64,000 nt of DNA, taken from the NCBI GenBank assembly GCA_029964075.1, contig CM057149.1, positions 13,092,465-13,156,464 on the forward strand. The letters are read 5' to 3'. Under the pieces are notes generated by a model. It saw only the letters and a list, made by a program, of their open reading frames with translations, was not told the origin of the DNA and ran no database searches. Origin of the DNA: Patiria pectinifera (Eukaryota; Echinodermata; Asteroidea; Valvatida; Asterinidae). Positions 63,652 through 64,000 of the stretch are shown one piece after another (position 1 is the first letter of the stretch; every line of letters starts with the position of its first letter). The position numbers and the translations under genes were made by a program.

Positions 63652-64000
63652 GCGAACAGAATATGACTACATGAATGTCAAGAAGTAGGCCTACAGCATG
63701 TACCGGTACAGGGCATCTATAGTCTTGGGGTACAAATATACAGTCACCGCTCCAAAACTCACTTCCAAATTGATATTCGTAGAGTATGCATGTTCGCGTT
63801 ACGTACCCATACTCCATGGGTACGGGGGGAGTACATGGGTACGGGGGAGGGGTGAAACCATGAAACCTTGTCGCCCCCCCCTCCCCTCGCCCCCCCCCTG
63901 AGATTTTGAATTTCTAAAAAAATTATCATTGATCTAAATCTAAATAGTTGTGAATGATCCACATGATGACCACTGAGAAACGACCGGTGACCGCGGACCA
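63652..64000. other. Right edge, no gene seen
   Basis: A palindromic ACCCATACTCCATGGGTACG cluster and a C-rich run (about 63,870-63,898) are the only notable features. Confidence 0.4.

Noticed and set aside
1-64000. CRISPR array, bacterial operon or prophage-type system
   Set aside because: The tandem repeats have no unique spacers and sit in introns of animal genes. No bacterial gene or ribosome-binding pattern is present.

Overview
This is a eukaryotic, intron-rich, repeat-packed animal nuclear sequence with no bacterial features. Two deep animal gene families are readable exon by exon. The mix of tRNA-derived SINEs, many short TTAA-flanked inverted-repeat elements, long C/G tracts and a secreted discoidin-type gene suggests an invertebrate deuterostome. 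An echinoderm, perhaps a sea star, is my best guess (low confidence; inferred from general character, not from a search).

Layout. (1) 1-4,640: the 5' part of a minus-strand gene for a secreted F5/8 type C (discoidin-like) protein. It has a TATA/Inr core promoter, a signal-peptide exon and one domain exon, and runs off the left edge. (2) 4,640-13,890: non-coding and repeat-rich, including a nested foldback complex at 9,840-12,252. (3) 13,891-28,690, plus strand: carnitine O-palmitoyltransferase 2 (CPT2), ten resolved exons from the SIIPTMHFQ region to the stop codon. Only the initiator and mitochondrial presequence exon was not found. Introns 3, 4 and 5 each hold a different tandem array. (4) 28,691-36,471: convergent intergenic spacer made largely of small transposons. 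(5) 62,432-36,472, minus strand: CFAP20DC (C3orf67 family, CFAP20 domain-containing protein), 20 coding exons whose phases all join, 2,982 nt and 993 residues from MFKSEFQ to a conserved C-terminal motif. (6) 62,433-64,000: upstream flank of CFAP20DC with one more TTAA element.

CPT2 and CFAP20DC are arranged tail to tail and are functionally unrelated: mitochondrial fatty-acid import versus a cilium-linked protein. Nothing here forms an operon or pathway. The remaining sequence is dominated by non-autonomous DNA transposons, foldbacks, SINE pieces and minisatellites. I saw no reverse transcriptase, transposase, integrase, capsid or envelope coding sequence. Most of the longer non-exonic open frames are by-products of inverted or tandem repeats.
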